A stretch of DNA of 63,089 nt from Thiomicrospira sp. (GCA_030826915.1 JAUUDE010000030.1:1-63089), one strand, 5' to 3'; positions 21,387-32,303 are shown, counted from the first letter of the stretch. The notes: a model not told the origin generated them from the sequence alone. Numbers and translations are program-made.

Positions 21387-22397
21387 TTACGGTAAAACAA
21401 ATCCAATCGCTTCATGTACCGTTTTTAGCGTTTGCTGTGCTTGTTCACGTGCGGTTTCGGCACCATTTTTCAAGATGTTACGTAGTTCTGTTTCTTCGCC
21501 ACGAATTTCATGGAATCGGCTTTGCATTGGCTCAAGATAGTCTACAACCAATTCACCAAGTTCAACTTTTAGATGGCCATACATTTTGCCTTCAAAATGT
21601 TCCTCTACTTCAGGAATAGATTTACCGCTAATGACCGAATAGATGGTTAATAGGTTAGAAACACCCGGTTTGTTTTCTAGATCATAGTAAATCTCTGAAC
21701 CAGAATCCGTAGTCGCCTTCTTGAATTTTTTGATAATCGTTTTTGGGTCATCTAGTAGGCCAATAAAGTTGCCTTTGTTTTCATCAGACTTTGACATTTT
21801 AGAAAGTGGATCTTGCAGACTCATAATTCGTCCACCCGATGTGGTTGGTGGAATGAATGGCTCTGGAACTTTAAAAATTTCTCTATCAAAACGATTGTTA
21901 TAACGCGTTGCTAAGTCGCGTGTTAATTCCAAATGCTGTTTTTGGTCCGCACCTACTGGCACCATCTCTGTTTGGTATAAAAGAATATCTGCCGCCATTA
22001 AAACAGGGTAGTCATAAAGACCAACATTGATGTTTTGCGAGTGCCTTTGTGACTTGTCTTTAAATTGGGTCATGCGGTTTAGTTCACCCATGTAGGTTGA
22101 ACAGTTTAAAATCCAAGCCAGTTCAGAGTGCTCAGGAACATGCGACTGGATGAATACGGTGCTTTTATTAGGATCAATTCCAGCTGCTAAATACAAAGCT
22201 ACAAAGTCTAAACTACGGTTATAAAGTTCTGTTGGATCTTGTTCAACGGTAATGGCGTGCATATTAACCAGTGAGAATAAGCAGTTGTAATCGTCCTGCA
22301 TTTTTACCCAGTTTTTAATTGAGCCGATATAGTTACCAATCATTAAATCGCCAGATGGCTGAATACCGCTTAACAGCGTAGGTTTTGAGTTTGTCAT
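21387..22397 (-). CDS. trpS: Tryptophanyl-tRNA synthetase
   Basis: [35 protein letters not shown]. Confidence 0.97.
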   Translation of the reverse strand: MTNSKPTLLSGIQPSGDLMIGNYIGSIKNWVKMQDDYNCLFSLVNMHAITVEQDPTELYNRSLDFVALYLAAGIDPNKSTVFIQSHVPEHSELAWILNCSTYMGELNRMTQFKDKSQRHSQNINVGLYDYPVLMAADILLYQTEMVPVGADQKQHLELTRDLATRYNNRFDREIFKVPEPFIPPTTSGGRIMSLQDPLSKMSKSDENKGNFIGLLDDPKTIIKKFKKATTDSGSEIYYDLENKPGVSNLLTIYSVISGKSIPEVEEHFEGKMYGHLKVELGELVVDYLEPMQSRFHEIRGEETELRNILKNGAETAREQAQQTLKTVHEAIGFVLP

Positions 22398-22519
22398 AGA
22401 AAGTCTTATTTTTTTGAATTAATGGCCTTGTAGGGCGGTTCAAGCATTTTTGTGGGCGTTATTTTCTCATTTTATGGGCGGAATAACTAGCTTAAAACTC
22501 GATTCTTTCTGAGAGGAAA

Positions 22520-22966
22520 TCAAAGTACAAATGGAATGAGTTTTTTAGTGACTTTCTGATATTCGCTGTAGTCATTTAGCTTTTCAACTAACAGGTGTTC
22601 TTCATAGCTCAATTTTATAAACAGAATAATGCATAAGTTGGAATAGATTGAAAGGCTCATCCAGTTTAAATCTAAAGCAACGAGAGGGAAAAAGAACAGA
22701 ATAATAGAAAAATACATTGGGTGGCGAATATAACGATATGGGCCAACTGTGATTAATTCCATATCTGGCCGTGGGTCAGGCACGATATTAAAGTTACCAA
22801 TATGCATGACCAGTATTGCCCATAGGCCAATAATAATCGCAATGGCCTGAATGATCAAAACTGTACGTTGCATATTAAGGGGAAGAACTAACAGTAAGGC
22901 CGCAATTAGGGCAAATTGTAAAAATACCAATGTAAAAGAAATAACAGGATGTTTAAGTTGAGTCAT
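22520..22966 (-). CDS. Isoprenylcysteine carboxyl methyltransferase-like (ICMT/PEMT) membrane protein
   Basis: 148 aa, hydrophobic; NIVPDPRPDMELITVGPYRYIRHPMYFSIILFFFPLVA. Confidence 0.8.
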   Translation of the reverse strand: MTQLKHPVISFTLVFLQFALIAALLLVLPLNMQRTVLIIQAIAIIIGLWAILVMHIGNFNIVPDPRPDMELITVGPYRYIRHPMYFSIILFFFPLVALDLNWMSLSIYSNLCIILFIKLSYEEHLLVEKLNDYSEYQKVTKKLIPFVL

Positions 22967-23266
22967 GAATGAGCCTTAAGAATTTTTTGAGCCAGGAATG
23001 TATGTAAATCAATTTTATTGTCACACGTAATTGACTAAGGGTCTATATATGAATGTAGAGGATTGATTAAATCAAGAAATTTCACTGTATTACATCGCAT
23101 GTTATTGATTAAATTGAGAGGCTGTTTATGAGTAAATAGGCCTTAAATATGGCAAGAAGTTGTCTAATCATTTATAAAACCTTAAAAATACGGGGAATTC
23201 ATTGCAGTATCTGCAAAACACGCTAAAATAAAACTCTCTATTTTAGATACAAATTAATACTCATAT

Positions 23267-24700
23267 ATGCAACGAATTATTCGTAAAATCAGTGCCTTTT
23301 TCTCAAGGGCAAAACAGCTTCCTGAACAGCGTCCATTAGGCAAAACCTCTCCCATTATTGTTAAACGTAAAAAGCACGGTATTTCACGTAAACAAATTGA
23401 TAAGTCGGCATTAGACGTACTTTATGGTTTAAAGCGTGGTGGCTATGATGGTTATTTAGTTGGTGGCTGTGTTCGTGATTTATTGTTAGGCATAGAACCA
23501 AAAGATTTTGATGTTGTTACCGATGCTGAACCCGATCAGGTAAAACAAGTATTTAAGCAGCGTTGTCGTTTGATTGGCCGTAGATTCAGACTGGCGCATG
23601 TACGATTTGGGCGAATGGTTATTGAAGTAGCCACTTTTCGAGGGCAGGGTGATGGCGGAGGTCGTAAAGATCGATTTGGTCGCAAAGGCAAATTATCTGG
23701 GCCAGCAAGACAAGTGGATGATAGCGGGCGATTAGTTAGAGATAACGTTTACGGCACGATTGAAGAAGATGTTTGGCGTAGAGATTTTACTGTTAACGCT
23801 TTGTATTACGATATTAGAACTTTTTCTATTACCGATTATGCCGGTGGGTTACAAGATATTGAAAAAGGTCAGTTACGTTTAATTGGTGACCCTAAAACAC
23901 GTTATCGTGAAGATCCAGTAAGAATGATTCGTGCTATTCGTTTTGCGGCCAAACTGGGTTTTAAAATTGAGAAAAAAACAGAGAAACCAATTACTAAGTT
24001 AGCACCTTTATTACAAGATGTATCGAATGCTCGTATGTTTGAAGAAGTGTTAAAGCTCTTCCATAGCGGAGTCGCGATTGAAGTGTTTGAAAAATTACGC
24101 CATTACGGTTTATTTGAACATTTATTCCCATTAACCGAACAGGTTTTATCTGAGGAAAAAGATGGTTTTCCTAGAATGTTAGTGATTGAGGCTTTAAAAA
24201 GTACCGATAACCGAATACAAGATGGTAAGTCAGTAAACCCAGCTTTTTTATTTGCCGCCATGTTATGGGAGCCGATGTTACAACGTAAGCAACAATTTCT
24301 TGATGAAGGCTTTGCACACCAAGATGCCTTTTATGCTGCCGCGAATGATGTGATTGAACAACAAATTAAACGTACAGCCATTCCTAAGCGATTTACCGCT
24401 CAAATGCGTGATATTTGGAATTTGCAGCATCGTTTACCAAAGCGTTACGGTGATAGAGCTCAAAAAATAAGAGAACATCCTCGCTTTAGAGCGGCTTATG
24501 ACTTTTTAGGTGTTAGAGCTGCAGCTGGTGAAAGTGATGTAGTATCTATTTTTGATTGGTGGACGGATTACCAAGAAAAAGATCCTGTAGAACAAGTTGC
24601 GTTTGCTAATTCGGTTGAAAAACCACGACGTAAAAAACGTGTACGCCGCAATCGAAATTTTTATCGTAAACGTAGTCAGTCAGCAGAATCAAAATCTTAA
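23267..24700 (+). CDS. pcnB: Poly(A) polymerase I / tRNA nucleotidyltransferase family
   Basis: YDGYLVGGCVRDLLLGIEPKDFDVVTDAEPDQVKQVF; basic RKKRVRRNRNFYRKR tail. Confidence 0.92.
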   Translation: MQRIIRKISAFFSRAKQLPEQRPLGKTSPIIVKRKKHGISRKQIDKSALDVLYGLKRGGYDGYLVGGCVRDLLLGIEPKDFDVVTDAEPDQVKQVFKQRCRLIGRRFRLAHVRFGRMVIEVATFRGQGDGGGRKDRFGRKGKLSGPARQVDDSGRLVRDNVYGTIEEDVWRRDFTVNALYYDIRTFSITDYAGGLQDIEKGQLRLIGDPKTRYREDPVRMIRAIRFAAKLGFKIEKKTEKPITKLAPLLQDVSNARMFEEVLKLFHSGVAIEVFEKLRHYGLFEHLFPLTEQVLSEEKDGFPRMLVIEALKSTDNRIQDGKSVNPAFLFAAMLWEPMLQRKQQFLDEGFAHQDAFYAAANDVIEQQIKRTAIPKRFTAQMRDIWNLQHRLPKRYGDRAQKIREHPRFRAAYDFLGVRAAAGESDVVSIFDWWTDYQEKDPVEQVAFANSVEKPRRKKRVRRNRNFYRKRSQSAESKS

Positions 24701-24739
24701 GTTTCTATGTGTTCCCTATTTACTAATTAAGATTTAGTT

Positions 24740-25228
24740 ATGTCAAATACCACCGTTTATATTGGATTAGGAAGTAATTTAGCTAATCCTGTAGAGCAGT
24801 TAAATACAGCTCTACAATCTATTGATAAGATTACATCTACTAAATTAGTTAAAGTCTCCTCTTTTTATGGCTCAAAACCTTTAGGGCCTCAAGATCAACC
24901 TGACTTTGTTAATGCGGTGTGTCAAATTCAAACAGGCTTGTCTGCCTTTGAACTATTAGAGAAACTTCAAAAAATTGAGATAGAACAGGGTCGAATTAAA
25001 AAACGACACTGGGGTGAGCGTTTAATTGATTTGGATATCTTACTGTTTGCTGATGAAGTCATCCATTCAGAGCACTTAACGATTCCACATTCACAGATTA
25101 CTTTTAGGGATTTTGTATTAATTCCATTAGCTGAAATTGCACCAGGCCTGGTTATTCCTGAGTTTGGTAATATTCAAAATTTAATTAATACGCTTGATGA
25201 ATCTTATTTAATTGCGTTAAGTCACTGA
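24740..25228 (+). CDS. folK: 2-amino-4-hydroxy-6-hydroxymethyldihydropteridine pyrophosphokinase
   Basis: YIGLGSNLANPVEQLNTAL; HWGERLIDLDILLF. Confidence 0.95.
   Translation: MSNTTVYIGLGSNLANPVEQLNTALQSIDKITSTKLVKVSSFYGSKPLGPQDQPDFVNAVCQIQTGLSAFELLEKLQKIEIEQGRIKKRHWGERLIDLDILLFADEVIHSEHLTIPHSQITFRDFVLIPLAEIAPGLVIPEFGNIQNLINTLDESYLIALSH
25141..25152. repeat. ACCAGGCCTGGT palindrome inside folK
   Basis: Exact 12-mer; encodes PGLV. Confidence 0.95.
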
Positions 25229-25333
25229 TTAGAATTTAGATAATTAAGCAGTTCCCTATATAATCCCTATAATATTATCTTTTAAATCTAGACACTGTGT
25301 TTTCAACACAAACTCTCTTATTCAGGAAATGTT

Positions 25334-26125
25334 ATGCCTATCACTCTTTCTAAGCTTAAAAAAATGCATCAAGACAATGATAAGATTGTTTGTTTAACGG
25401 CTTATGATTCTAGCTTGGCTTTTTGGGTTGCTCAAGCTGGTGTGGAAGTGATTTTGGTTGGGGATTCATTAGGTATGGTTGTGCAAGGTCATAATACAAC
25501 ACTACCTGTAACCTTAGACGAAATGGTCTATCACACTCAGATGGTTCAGCGTGGAAACAACCAGGCCTGGTGTATTGCAGATTTACCTTTTATGTCCGAT
25601 ACAACATCACAACAAACTATAGAAAGTGCTGCACGTTTGATGAAAGAGGGTGGTGCCAATATGGTTAAACTGGAAGGGGGGCAACGTGTTTTAGAATCCG
25701 TAGCGGCACTCTCCTCACTAGGTGTGCCTGTTTGTGGTCATTTAGGTTTGTTACCTCAGTCGGTAGAAAAGTATGGTTATAAGGTGCAAGGCAAAGATAG
25801 TGAGTCTGCTCAGCGTTTGTTAAGTGAAGCCATCGCCTTACAGAATGCGGGCGCGGAGATGCTTGTTTTAGAATGCGTGCCAGCCAATTTAGCAAAAGAA
25901 ATTACCCAGCAATTAGATATTCCTGTTATTGGTATTGGTTCTGGAAAAGGGACGAGTGGCCAGGTTTTGGTTATCAACGATATGCTGGGTATTACAGTGG
26001 GTAAAGCACCTAAATTCGCTAAGAATTTTATGGAGCAGTCCGATTCAATACAGGTTGCGCTATCTAACTATGTTACTGAGGTTAAGGCAGGAGTATTCCC
26101 TGCTGACAAGCATTTGGTTGGATAG
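25334..26125 (+). CDS. panB: 3-methyl-2-oxobutanoate hydroxymethyltransferase
   Basis: [44 protein letters not shown]. Confidence 0.97.
   Translation: MPITLSKLKKMHQDNDKIVCLTAYDSSLAFWVAQAGVEVILVGDSLGMVVQGHNTTLPVTLDEMVYHTQMVQRGNNQAWCIADLPFMSDTTSQQTIESAARLMKEGGANMVKLEGGQRVLESVAALSSLGVPVCGHLGLLPQSVEKYGYKVQGKDSESAQRLLSEAIALQNAGAEMLVLECVPANLAKEITQQLDIPVIGIGSGKGTSGQVLVINDMLGITVGKAPKFAKNFMEQSDSIQVALSNYVTEVKAGVFPADKHLVG
25560..25571. repeat. ACCAGGCCTGGT palindrome inside panB
   Basis: Exact 12-mer in a different frame (N-Q-A-W-C). Confidence 0.95.
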
Positions 26126-26241
26126 TTTAAGTTTTTAATCTTATTCAAAAAATATTATCTTATTTTGAGCTTGAACTTCGTTCAAGCCAAGCTTCCAATT
26201 ACAAACGATTCTATATAAAAAGGCTTGATGCAGGTTTATTT

Positions 26242-27093
26242 ATGCAAATTTTTAAACAAGTTCATGATTTACGTCAGCAAGTAACAGCTTGGAAAAAAGC
26301 AGGGCACAGCGTTGGCTTTGTGCCAACAATGGGCAATTTGCATGCCGGCCATTTGAGTTTGGTTAAAATTGCTCAGCAAACTTGCGATAAAGTTGTGGTA
26401 AGTATTTTTGTAAACCCAATGCAATTTGGTCCGAATGAAGACTTTGATAGTTACCCTCGCACTTTTGAATTGGATCAATCAAAATTATCAGATTTGCAAA
26501 CGGATGCGGTGTTTTACCCTTCTGTCGATGCAATGTATCCTAATGGAATTCAGCAAACTAAGGTGCAAGTGCCCGAAAAGTTAACAGGCTTGCTAGAAGG
26601 TGAAAGTCGTCCTGGGCATTTTGATGGTGTAACAACGGTTGTAAATAAGCTATTTAATATGGTGCAGCCAGATAAAGCAGTTTTTGGACAAAAGGATTAT
26701 CAGCAATTGGCCGTAATTAAAACTATGGTTGAAGAGTTAGCCATGCCAATTGAGATTATTTCTGCACCAATCGGACGAGATGCGGATGGGTTGGCTTTAA
26801 GTTCAAGAAATCAATATCTAACAAACAAACAAAGAAATATTGCGCCTAAATTGTTTGTTACGCTTCAAGATCTCGCCATTGCTATTCAATCAGGTAATCT
26901 AAACTTTTTAGAATTAGAGCAGGCAGCTACAGCACAATTGTTGGCAGCAGGGTTTGATTCAGTAGATTATGTTCGGGTTTGTAATAGCAAAACTTTGCAA
27001 GAAGCCACGCCCTTTGAAAAAGAACGGGTTATTCTTGCTGTGGCACGTCTTGGTAAAACACGCCTTTTGGACAATGTTTTGCTTAACATTTAA
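26242..27093 (+). CDS. panC: Pantothenate synthetase
   Basis: SVGFVPTMGNLHAGHLSLVKIA; DKAVFGQKDYQQLAVIKTMV. Confidence 0.97.
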   Translation: MQIFKQVHDLRQQVTAWKKAGHSVGFVPTMGNLHAGHLSLVKIAQQTCDKVVVSIFVNPMQFGPNEDFDSYPRTFELDQSKLSDLQTDAVFYPSVDAMYPNGIQQTKVQVPEKLTGLLEGESRPGHFDGVTTVVNKLFNMVQPDKAVFGQKDYQQLAVIKTMVEELAMPIEIISAPIGRDADGLALSSRNQYLTNKQRNIAPKLFVTLQDLAIAIQSGNLNFLELEQAATAQLLAAGFDSVDYVRVCNSKTLQEATPFEKERVILAVARLGKTRLLDNVLLNI

Positions 27094-27176
27094 TAAATTT
27101 GTTAGTCATAGCGTATGCCTAACTTAAAATCTAAATGTAATTAAATTTTAAATGAAATACTAAACAGAAACTATTT

Positions 27177-27989
27177 ATGAGCTTTTCAACGTTAATTGGT
27201 CTTGTCGCTGGGATAGCTATTGTGTTAATTGCAATGGCTGTTGATTCTTCTATTTCCATGTTTGTTAACTTGCCAGGGCTTATGATTGTAATTGGGGGCA
27301 CAATTGCCGCAACCATGATTCGTTATTCCATGGCTGATAGTTTTAAAGCATGGGGTATGTCTTTTAATGTACTGAAAGTGAATTCAGAGGTGAAAGACTT
27401 TAATGAAATTGTTGATATAACCGAAGATTTGTTGAGGTTAGTACGCGCTAAAGGTATGTTGGCAATGGAGAACTACGAAATCAAAAATGAATTTTATAAT
27501 AGCGGCGTACGTATGCTAATCGACGGTTATTCACATGAATTAGTTAAACAAACTTTACGTGAAAAGAATAGATTACTAATGGAAAAAGCGGAAACCAGTG
27601 CTGGTGTATTTCGCTCAATTGGAGAGGCGGCACCCGCATTTGGTATGATTGGTACTCTGGTTGGTTTGATACAAATGTTATCCAATCTAAGTGATCCATC
27701 AGCTATTGGACCTGCTATGGCGGTTGCCATGTTAACAACGCTTTATGGCGCAATGATAGCTAACTTAGTAGCCTTGCCAATTGCAGACAAGATTGAATCT
27801 TGGGCACAAAATGAGTCTGATAGAGAGATGTTAATCATTGAAGCCATTGACAGTATTGGACAGGGGCATAATCCTGCCGTAATGCGCGACTTATTAGCTC
27901 CTTTTTTACAGATTAACGGTAAGGTAAAAGACCGGTGTCCAAGAAAGCTAAGTCTTGTCCGGCATGGTTGGCTACATTTGCCGATTTAA
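27177..27989 (+). CDS. motA: Flagellar motor stator protein MotA/PomA
   Basis: 270 aa; LPGLMIVIGGTIAATMIRYSM; EAAPAFGMIGTLVGLIQMLSNLSDPSAIGPAMAVAMLTTLYGAMIANL. The unusual C-terminus overlaps motB by 55 nt. Confidence 0.92.
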   Translation: MSFSTLIGLVAGIAIVLIAMAVDSSISMFVNLPGLMIVIGGTIAATMIRYSMADSFKAWGMSFNVLKVNSEVKDFNEIVDITEDLLRLVRAKGMLAMENYEIKNEFYNSGVRMLIDGYSHELVKQTLREKNRLLMEKAETSAGVFRSIGEAAPAFGMIGTLVGLIQMLSNLSDPSAIGPAMAVAMLTTLYGAMIANLVALPIADKIESWAQNESDREMLIIEAIDSIGQGHNPAVMRDLLAPFLQINGKVKDRCPRKLSLVRHGWLHLPI

Positions 27990-28690
27990 TGTCATTGCTT
28001 ATGGCTTTTTTTGTTTTGTTGTATGCGATGTCTTCAATAGATGTTCCAAAATATAAAGCGGTAGTGGAATCACTCACTGAGGCTTTAGGAAATGGAAGTG
28101 AGCTAACACCAGAACAAGAGCAATTCTTTCAGTAATTACAGCTCAAAATTGAGGGTGATTCTGAAAATAAAGCTAAAGATTCTGAACAAGCCCCGATTGT
28201 AAAGGTTGAGAAAAGTTCCACGCTTGACCTTAAACCTTTGTATGAAAGTTTGATTGAGACCTACTCTAAAGGGGGCTTAAACAATGATATTAAGATTCAG
28301 TATGATGAAGAGTCAAACCAAGTACGCCTTGTTTTTCCAGAGCAAATTGCATTTGATCCAGGAAGAGCGGAACTTAAACCACGCTTCCTAGAATTGTTAC
28401 ACAAGTTTTATGATTTTAAAGATAAGAAAGTTGCAATACAGGCCATTGGTCATACAGATAGTAGGCCTGTATCAGGTGGGCGCTTTAAATCAAACTGGGA
28501 ATTATCTAGTGCAAGAGCCGCGAGTGTTATTGAGCAATTGGTTAAAACTAATATTGTAAAACCAGAGCAGGCCCAAGCAATTGGATTGGCTGATACAGAG
28601 CCTGTATCAAGGGGTAATACAGCTTTGGATTATGCAAAAAATCGTAGAGTTGAAATACGGATCACGCCAGAAGAATTTAGGCCTAAATGA
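27935..28690 (+). pseudogene. motB: MotB/PomB stator protein interrupted by an in-frame TAA at 28133-28135
   Basis: GTG-start MSKKAKSCPAWLATFADLMSLLMAFFVLLYAMSSID...EQEQFFQ*LQLKIEGDSENKAKDSE...YESLIETYSKGG...AIGHTDSRPVSGGRFKSNWELSSARA; both parts are in one reading frame. Confidence 0.85.
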
Positions 28691-28725
28691 TTGCAAGTTA
28701 GAGAAGATACAGGCGTACAAAAACG

Positions 28726-28757
28726 AAAAAAGCTGACGTAAGGTCAGCTTTTTTAAG
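28726..28757 (+). terminator. Rho-independent terminator after motB
   Basis: aaaaaagctgac-gtaag-gtcagctttttt. Confidence 0.85.
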
Positions 28758-28773
28758 GGTGTCTCGATAAAAT

Positions 28774-29172
28774 CTAACTTGCTTTTGATATATCAGAAGC
28801 TTGAGTAAGAATCGTATTACGGGTGTGCGTGATATTGTTATTTTCATCAAAATATACCATCTTTGGCTTAAAGTTATCAGCTTCAGCTTCCTCCATAGAG
28901 GCATAGGTTGCAATAATTAACAAATCTTTTGGGTTAGCTTTATGAGCTGCCGCACCGTTAACAGAGATAATACCACTATAATTTTCCGCCTTAATCGCGT
29001 AAGTCGTAAAGCGTTCACCATTGGTAACGTTATAAATTTGAATCTGTTCGTATTCTCGAATGCCGGCCACTTCCAATAAGTAGCCATCAATCGCACATGA
29101 ACCTTCATAGTCTAATTCAGCATGTGTGGTGGTGACACGGTGTAATTTTGATTTTAGTAGCGTTACTTGCAT
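28774..29172 (-). CDS. panD: Aspartate 1-decarboxylase
   Basis: 132 aa; [42 protein letters not shown] processing site. Confidence 0.96.
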   Translation of the reverse strand: MQVTLLKSKLHRVTTTHAELDYEGSCAIDGYLLEVAGIREYEQIQIYNVTNGERFTTYAIKAENYSGIISVNGAAAHKANPKDLLIIATYASMEEAEADNFKPKMVYFDENNNITHTRNTILTQASDISKAS

Positions 29173-29300
29173 ATTGTTCTCTTTAAATCGAAGAATGGGA
29201 TCACCATTACTCAGTTTATGATCTAGATGTAAGATCTTAAACAGCGAAAAATTATTTAAGCTGGTTATTATACTGTTATTTTATAAAAATTCTAATCATA

Positions 29301-29323
29301 AAAAACCCCGCTTAAGCGAGGTT
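29301..29323 (-). terminator. Rho-independent terminator of ppc
   Basis: Reverse strand: aacctcgcttaagcggggtttttt. Confidence 0.75.
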
Positions 29324-29352
29324 GATTATGAGTGATTAGCTTATCTATTTAA

Positions 29353-32166
29353 TTAACCCGTATTACGCATACCAGCAGCAATCGCATTAATGCTGTTTAG
29401 AAGAGGTGTTAGCCACAATTCTTTTTCTTCTTCTGTAGTAGAGTCAGATTTGTAACGCTCCAATAAAACAATCTGAATATTATTTAACGGAACCAAGTAT
29501 GGGTTGCGTCGAGCTAAAGACAGAGCAAGAGCGGGTGTTTCCGCCATTAAGTACTCATTACCGGTAATTTCTAAGATTCTATTACTAGAGCGCTGATGTT
29601 CTTCAGCAATCATATTGTAAATTTTTTGTGCTTCTACTTGGTTTTTGCCAAGCTTACTGTATTCATGACCAATATCTAAATCTGTTTTGAATAAGGCCAT
29701 CTGAATATTACTGATAAGCGCTCTAAAGAAAGGCCAATTTTCATGCATCTCTTTTAACTGGCTATCGCCATGTTGATTAATCCAGTTATCCAAAGCATAA
29801 CCAGTGCCTTGCCATGCAGGGAAAGTCAAGCGAGCTTGAGCCCAGCCGAATACCCATGGAATGGCACGAATAGAGGCTTTAGATAAGTTCCCCTTTTTAC
29901 GGTGAGAAGGGCGTGAGCCAATGTTTAATAGACCGATTTCAGTGACAGGGGTTGCTTCGTAGAAGAATTCGAAGAAACCTGGCGTATTGTCGGTTAGTTC
30001 TCGATAGTTATGCTCACCATCTTTAGCCAGCGTCTGCATGTAATCTAAATATTCAGGTTTGTCTTCAACAATCTCCTGAACTAGGCAAGTACTGGCCTTC
30101 ATTAAGCCAGTGACACCTAAAGAAAGTTCATACATCGCAGTTTCAGAGTTGCTGTATTTATAAGATAAAACTTCACCTTGCTCAGTAAATTTGATTGAAC
30201 CGCGTACTGTTCCTGTAGGCTGAGACAGGATTGCAAAGTGAGTTGGGCCTCCACCACGACCAACAGTTCCACCACGACCATGGAATAAACGGCAGTCGAT
30301 TTGGTGGGTATCAGCAAGTTTCATAATTTGTTGTTGAGCCTGGTATAAACTCCAAGCAGAAGCGAGGTTACCACCGTCTTTTGCAGAGTCAGAGTAACCC
30401 AACATGATTTCTTGTTCATTACCAGAACTCTGAAGCAGTGCTTTATATGTTGGGTTTTCAAACAGAGATTCTGTAACAGGGACAATGTGCTCCAAGTCTT
30501 CAATGGTTTCAAATAAAGGTGAAATTTGAAGGTCACAGTAAGCTTCGCCTGCGTTATAACCTGCTAAACCAGCTTGGTGTGCTAAGAACAGTACTTCCAT
30601 CACATGGCTGGCTTCATGCGTCATTGAGATGACATAGTTGTTAAAGGCTTTAGGACTGATCTCTTTGCGCATTTCTCGGACAGTATTAAATACTTCCAGC
30701 ACCTCTTTAGTCATATCTTGTAAAGCAAGATGCTGTGTATCAATAATCGTTGCAGAGCTTACATGCTTAGCAAGTAATTCTAGTTTTTCAGATTCGCTCA
30801 AGCTGTTGTAATCAATATCTACGTGTGAAAGTAGGTCAGCAACGGCATCGGTATGGACATTAGATTCCTGACGAATATCTAGGCGCATTAAGTAGAAGCC
30901 AAATGTTTTTACTAAGCGAATTAAATCTTGTAAATCTTCATTAGCAACGTTTTCATCACCGTGATTACATAAAGAGTCGTAGATTAATTCTAAATCTTCA
31001 AGTAACTCATCTTCAGATTGATAGGCAAAAGAACTTTTTTCTTGTTTTTCGCCATTAATCCAAGCTTCTATATAAGCCAGGTTTTTCTTAAGGCGGCCTT
31101 CCATAATATATAAAAAGCGACGGTAAGGTTCATCTTTGAATCGATCGGGACGTTTTTTGAAGACGGCTTTAATTAAGTCTGCATCAACAATAGTTGATCG
31201 CTTGATTATTTTCTGTGAAATATCGCAAAGGTAGCGAGATTGCGTCAGTTTTGAGCTTAAATCAAAAATACGTTTTTGGTATTCATAGATTACCGCGCGG
31301 CTTTGCAATAAAAGTGCGTTAACTGTTGTGTCGTGAGTAACAAAAGGGTTTCCATCACGGTCACCACCAATCCAAGAACCAAAAGTAAGAAAATTAGGTG
31401 TTTCGATATTATCGTCAGGGTAGTGTTTAGCTAGAGCACGTTCCATATAGCGATAAACTGTTGGTACGGCATCAAAGAGTGATTTTCGGAAATAGTAGAT
31501 ACCATTACGAATTTCATCTTCAACTGTTGGCTTTTGACGACGAACTTCATCTGTTTGCCAGAGTACTTGAATCTGTGATTCCAACTGCTGGTATAGCGCT
31601 TCTTTGACGTACTCGTTATTGTAGGTATCTGCTTCGTTTAGAGAGCCGATATCTAAGAATATTCTTCTTAGGTTATCCATCACTGAACGGCGTTTTGACT
31701 CTGTTGGGTGAGCGGTGAAAACAGGGATGTAATGCAATTTATTTAGTAGTTCTTGAACCTGAGAGGCGTTCATGCCTTGTTCTTTGAATTCGCTTACTGT
31801 GTTTAAAACTGAACCTGTCCAGAGAGGGCCGTCTGACTTTAATTGACTTTGTCTTTCGTAATACTGATTCTCTTCTTCTGCTAGGTTTACTAAACTAAAG
31901 TAAAGGTTGAAAGCACGAATGATTAGATTAAGTTCTTCAGCATCGCGAGATTCAATAAACTCTTTAAGTTCTTGGCGCAGAGCGGGATCATCATTGGTTT
32001 GCAGTTGAATGTAACCTGTACGCAACTTTTCAATTGCATTGTATGTCTCTTCACCTACTTGTGAAGTGATGACTTTTCCTAGAATTTTCCCCAGTAATTT
32101 AACGCGTGCTCTTAAATGCTTATCACGAATTTCCGCTGCCATTTTTACTCTCAGTTTTCTAAACAA
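29353..32166 (-). CDS. ppc: Phosphoenolpyruvate carboxylase
   Basis: 937 aa; VFTAHPTESKRRSV; MLGYSDSAKDGGNLASAW; LFHGRGGTVGRGGGPTH. Confidence 0.97.
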   Translation of the reverse strand: MFRKLRVKMAAEIRDKHLRARVKLLGKILGKVITSQVGEETYNAIEKLRTGYIQLQTNDDPALRQELKEFIESRDAEELNLIIRAFNLYFSLVNLAEEENQYYERQSQLKSDGPLWTGSVLNTVSEFKEQGMNASQVQELLNKLHYIPVFTAHPTESKRRSVMDNLRRIFLDIGSLNEADTYNNEYVKEALYQQLESQIQVLWQTDEVRRQKPTVEDEIRNGIYYFRKSLFDAVPTVYRYMERALAKHYPDDNIETPNFLTFGSWIGGDRDGNPFVTHDTTVNALLLQSRAVIYEYQKRIFDLSSKLTQSRYLCDISQKIIKRSTIVDADLIKAVFKKRPDRFKDEPYRRFLYIMEGRLKKNLAYIEAWINGEKQEKSSFAYQSEDELLEDLELIYDSLCNHGDENVANEDLQDLIRLVKTFGFYLMRLDIRQESNVHTDAVADLLSHVDIDYNSLSESEKLELLAKHVSSATIIDTQHLALQDMTKEVLEVFNTVREMRKEISPKAFNNYVISMTHEASHVMEVLFLAHQAGLAGYNAGEAYCDLQISPLFETIEDLEHIVPVTESLFENPTYKALLQSSGNEQEIMLGYSDSAKDGGNLASAWSLYQAQQQIMKLADTHQIDCRLFHGRGGTVGRGGGPTHFAILSQPTGTVRGSIKFTEQGEVLSYKYSNSETAMYELSLGVTGLMKASTCLVQEIVEDKPEYLDYMQTLAKDGEHNYRELTDNTPGFFEFFYEATPVTEIGLLNIGSRPSHRKKGNLSKASIRAIPWVFGWAQARLTFPAWQGTGYALDNWINQHGDSQLKEMHENWPFFRALISNIQMALFKTDLDIGHEYSKLGKNQVEAQKIYNMIAEEHQRSSNRILEITGNEYLMAETPALALSLARRNPYLVPLNNIQIVLLERYKSDSTTEEEKELWLTPLLNSINAIAAGMRNTG

Positions 32167-32278
32167 AATTGCTCGGTATTATATCAGAAAATTCTGATTA
32201 GATTATTAACTAGAAAGCTATTTAGCATTAACGGTATTGGTAGGGGTGAATTTGATAAGCTTTTGTACTTAGTAAATG

Positions 32279-32303
32279 AAAAAGCCCTCAATAAGAGGGC
32301 TTT
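32279..32303 (-). terminator. Rho-independent terminator of ppa
   Basis: Reverse strand: aaagccctcttattgagggcttttt. Confidence 0.8.

Noticed and set aside
23070-23083. FNR-box-like ttgattaaatcaa upstream of pcnB
   Set aside because: The spacer is 3 nt instead of 4, so it does not match TTGATNNNNATCAA, and no supporting promoter was found.
26169-26187. Hairpin gcttgaac-ttc-gttcaagc between panB and panC
   Set aside because: Symmetric, but with no T-tract, so not called a terminator; too short to claim another role.
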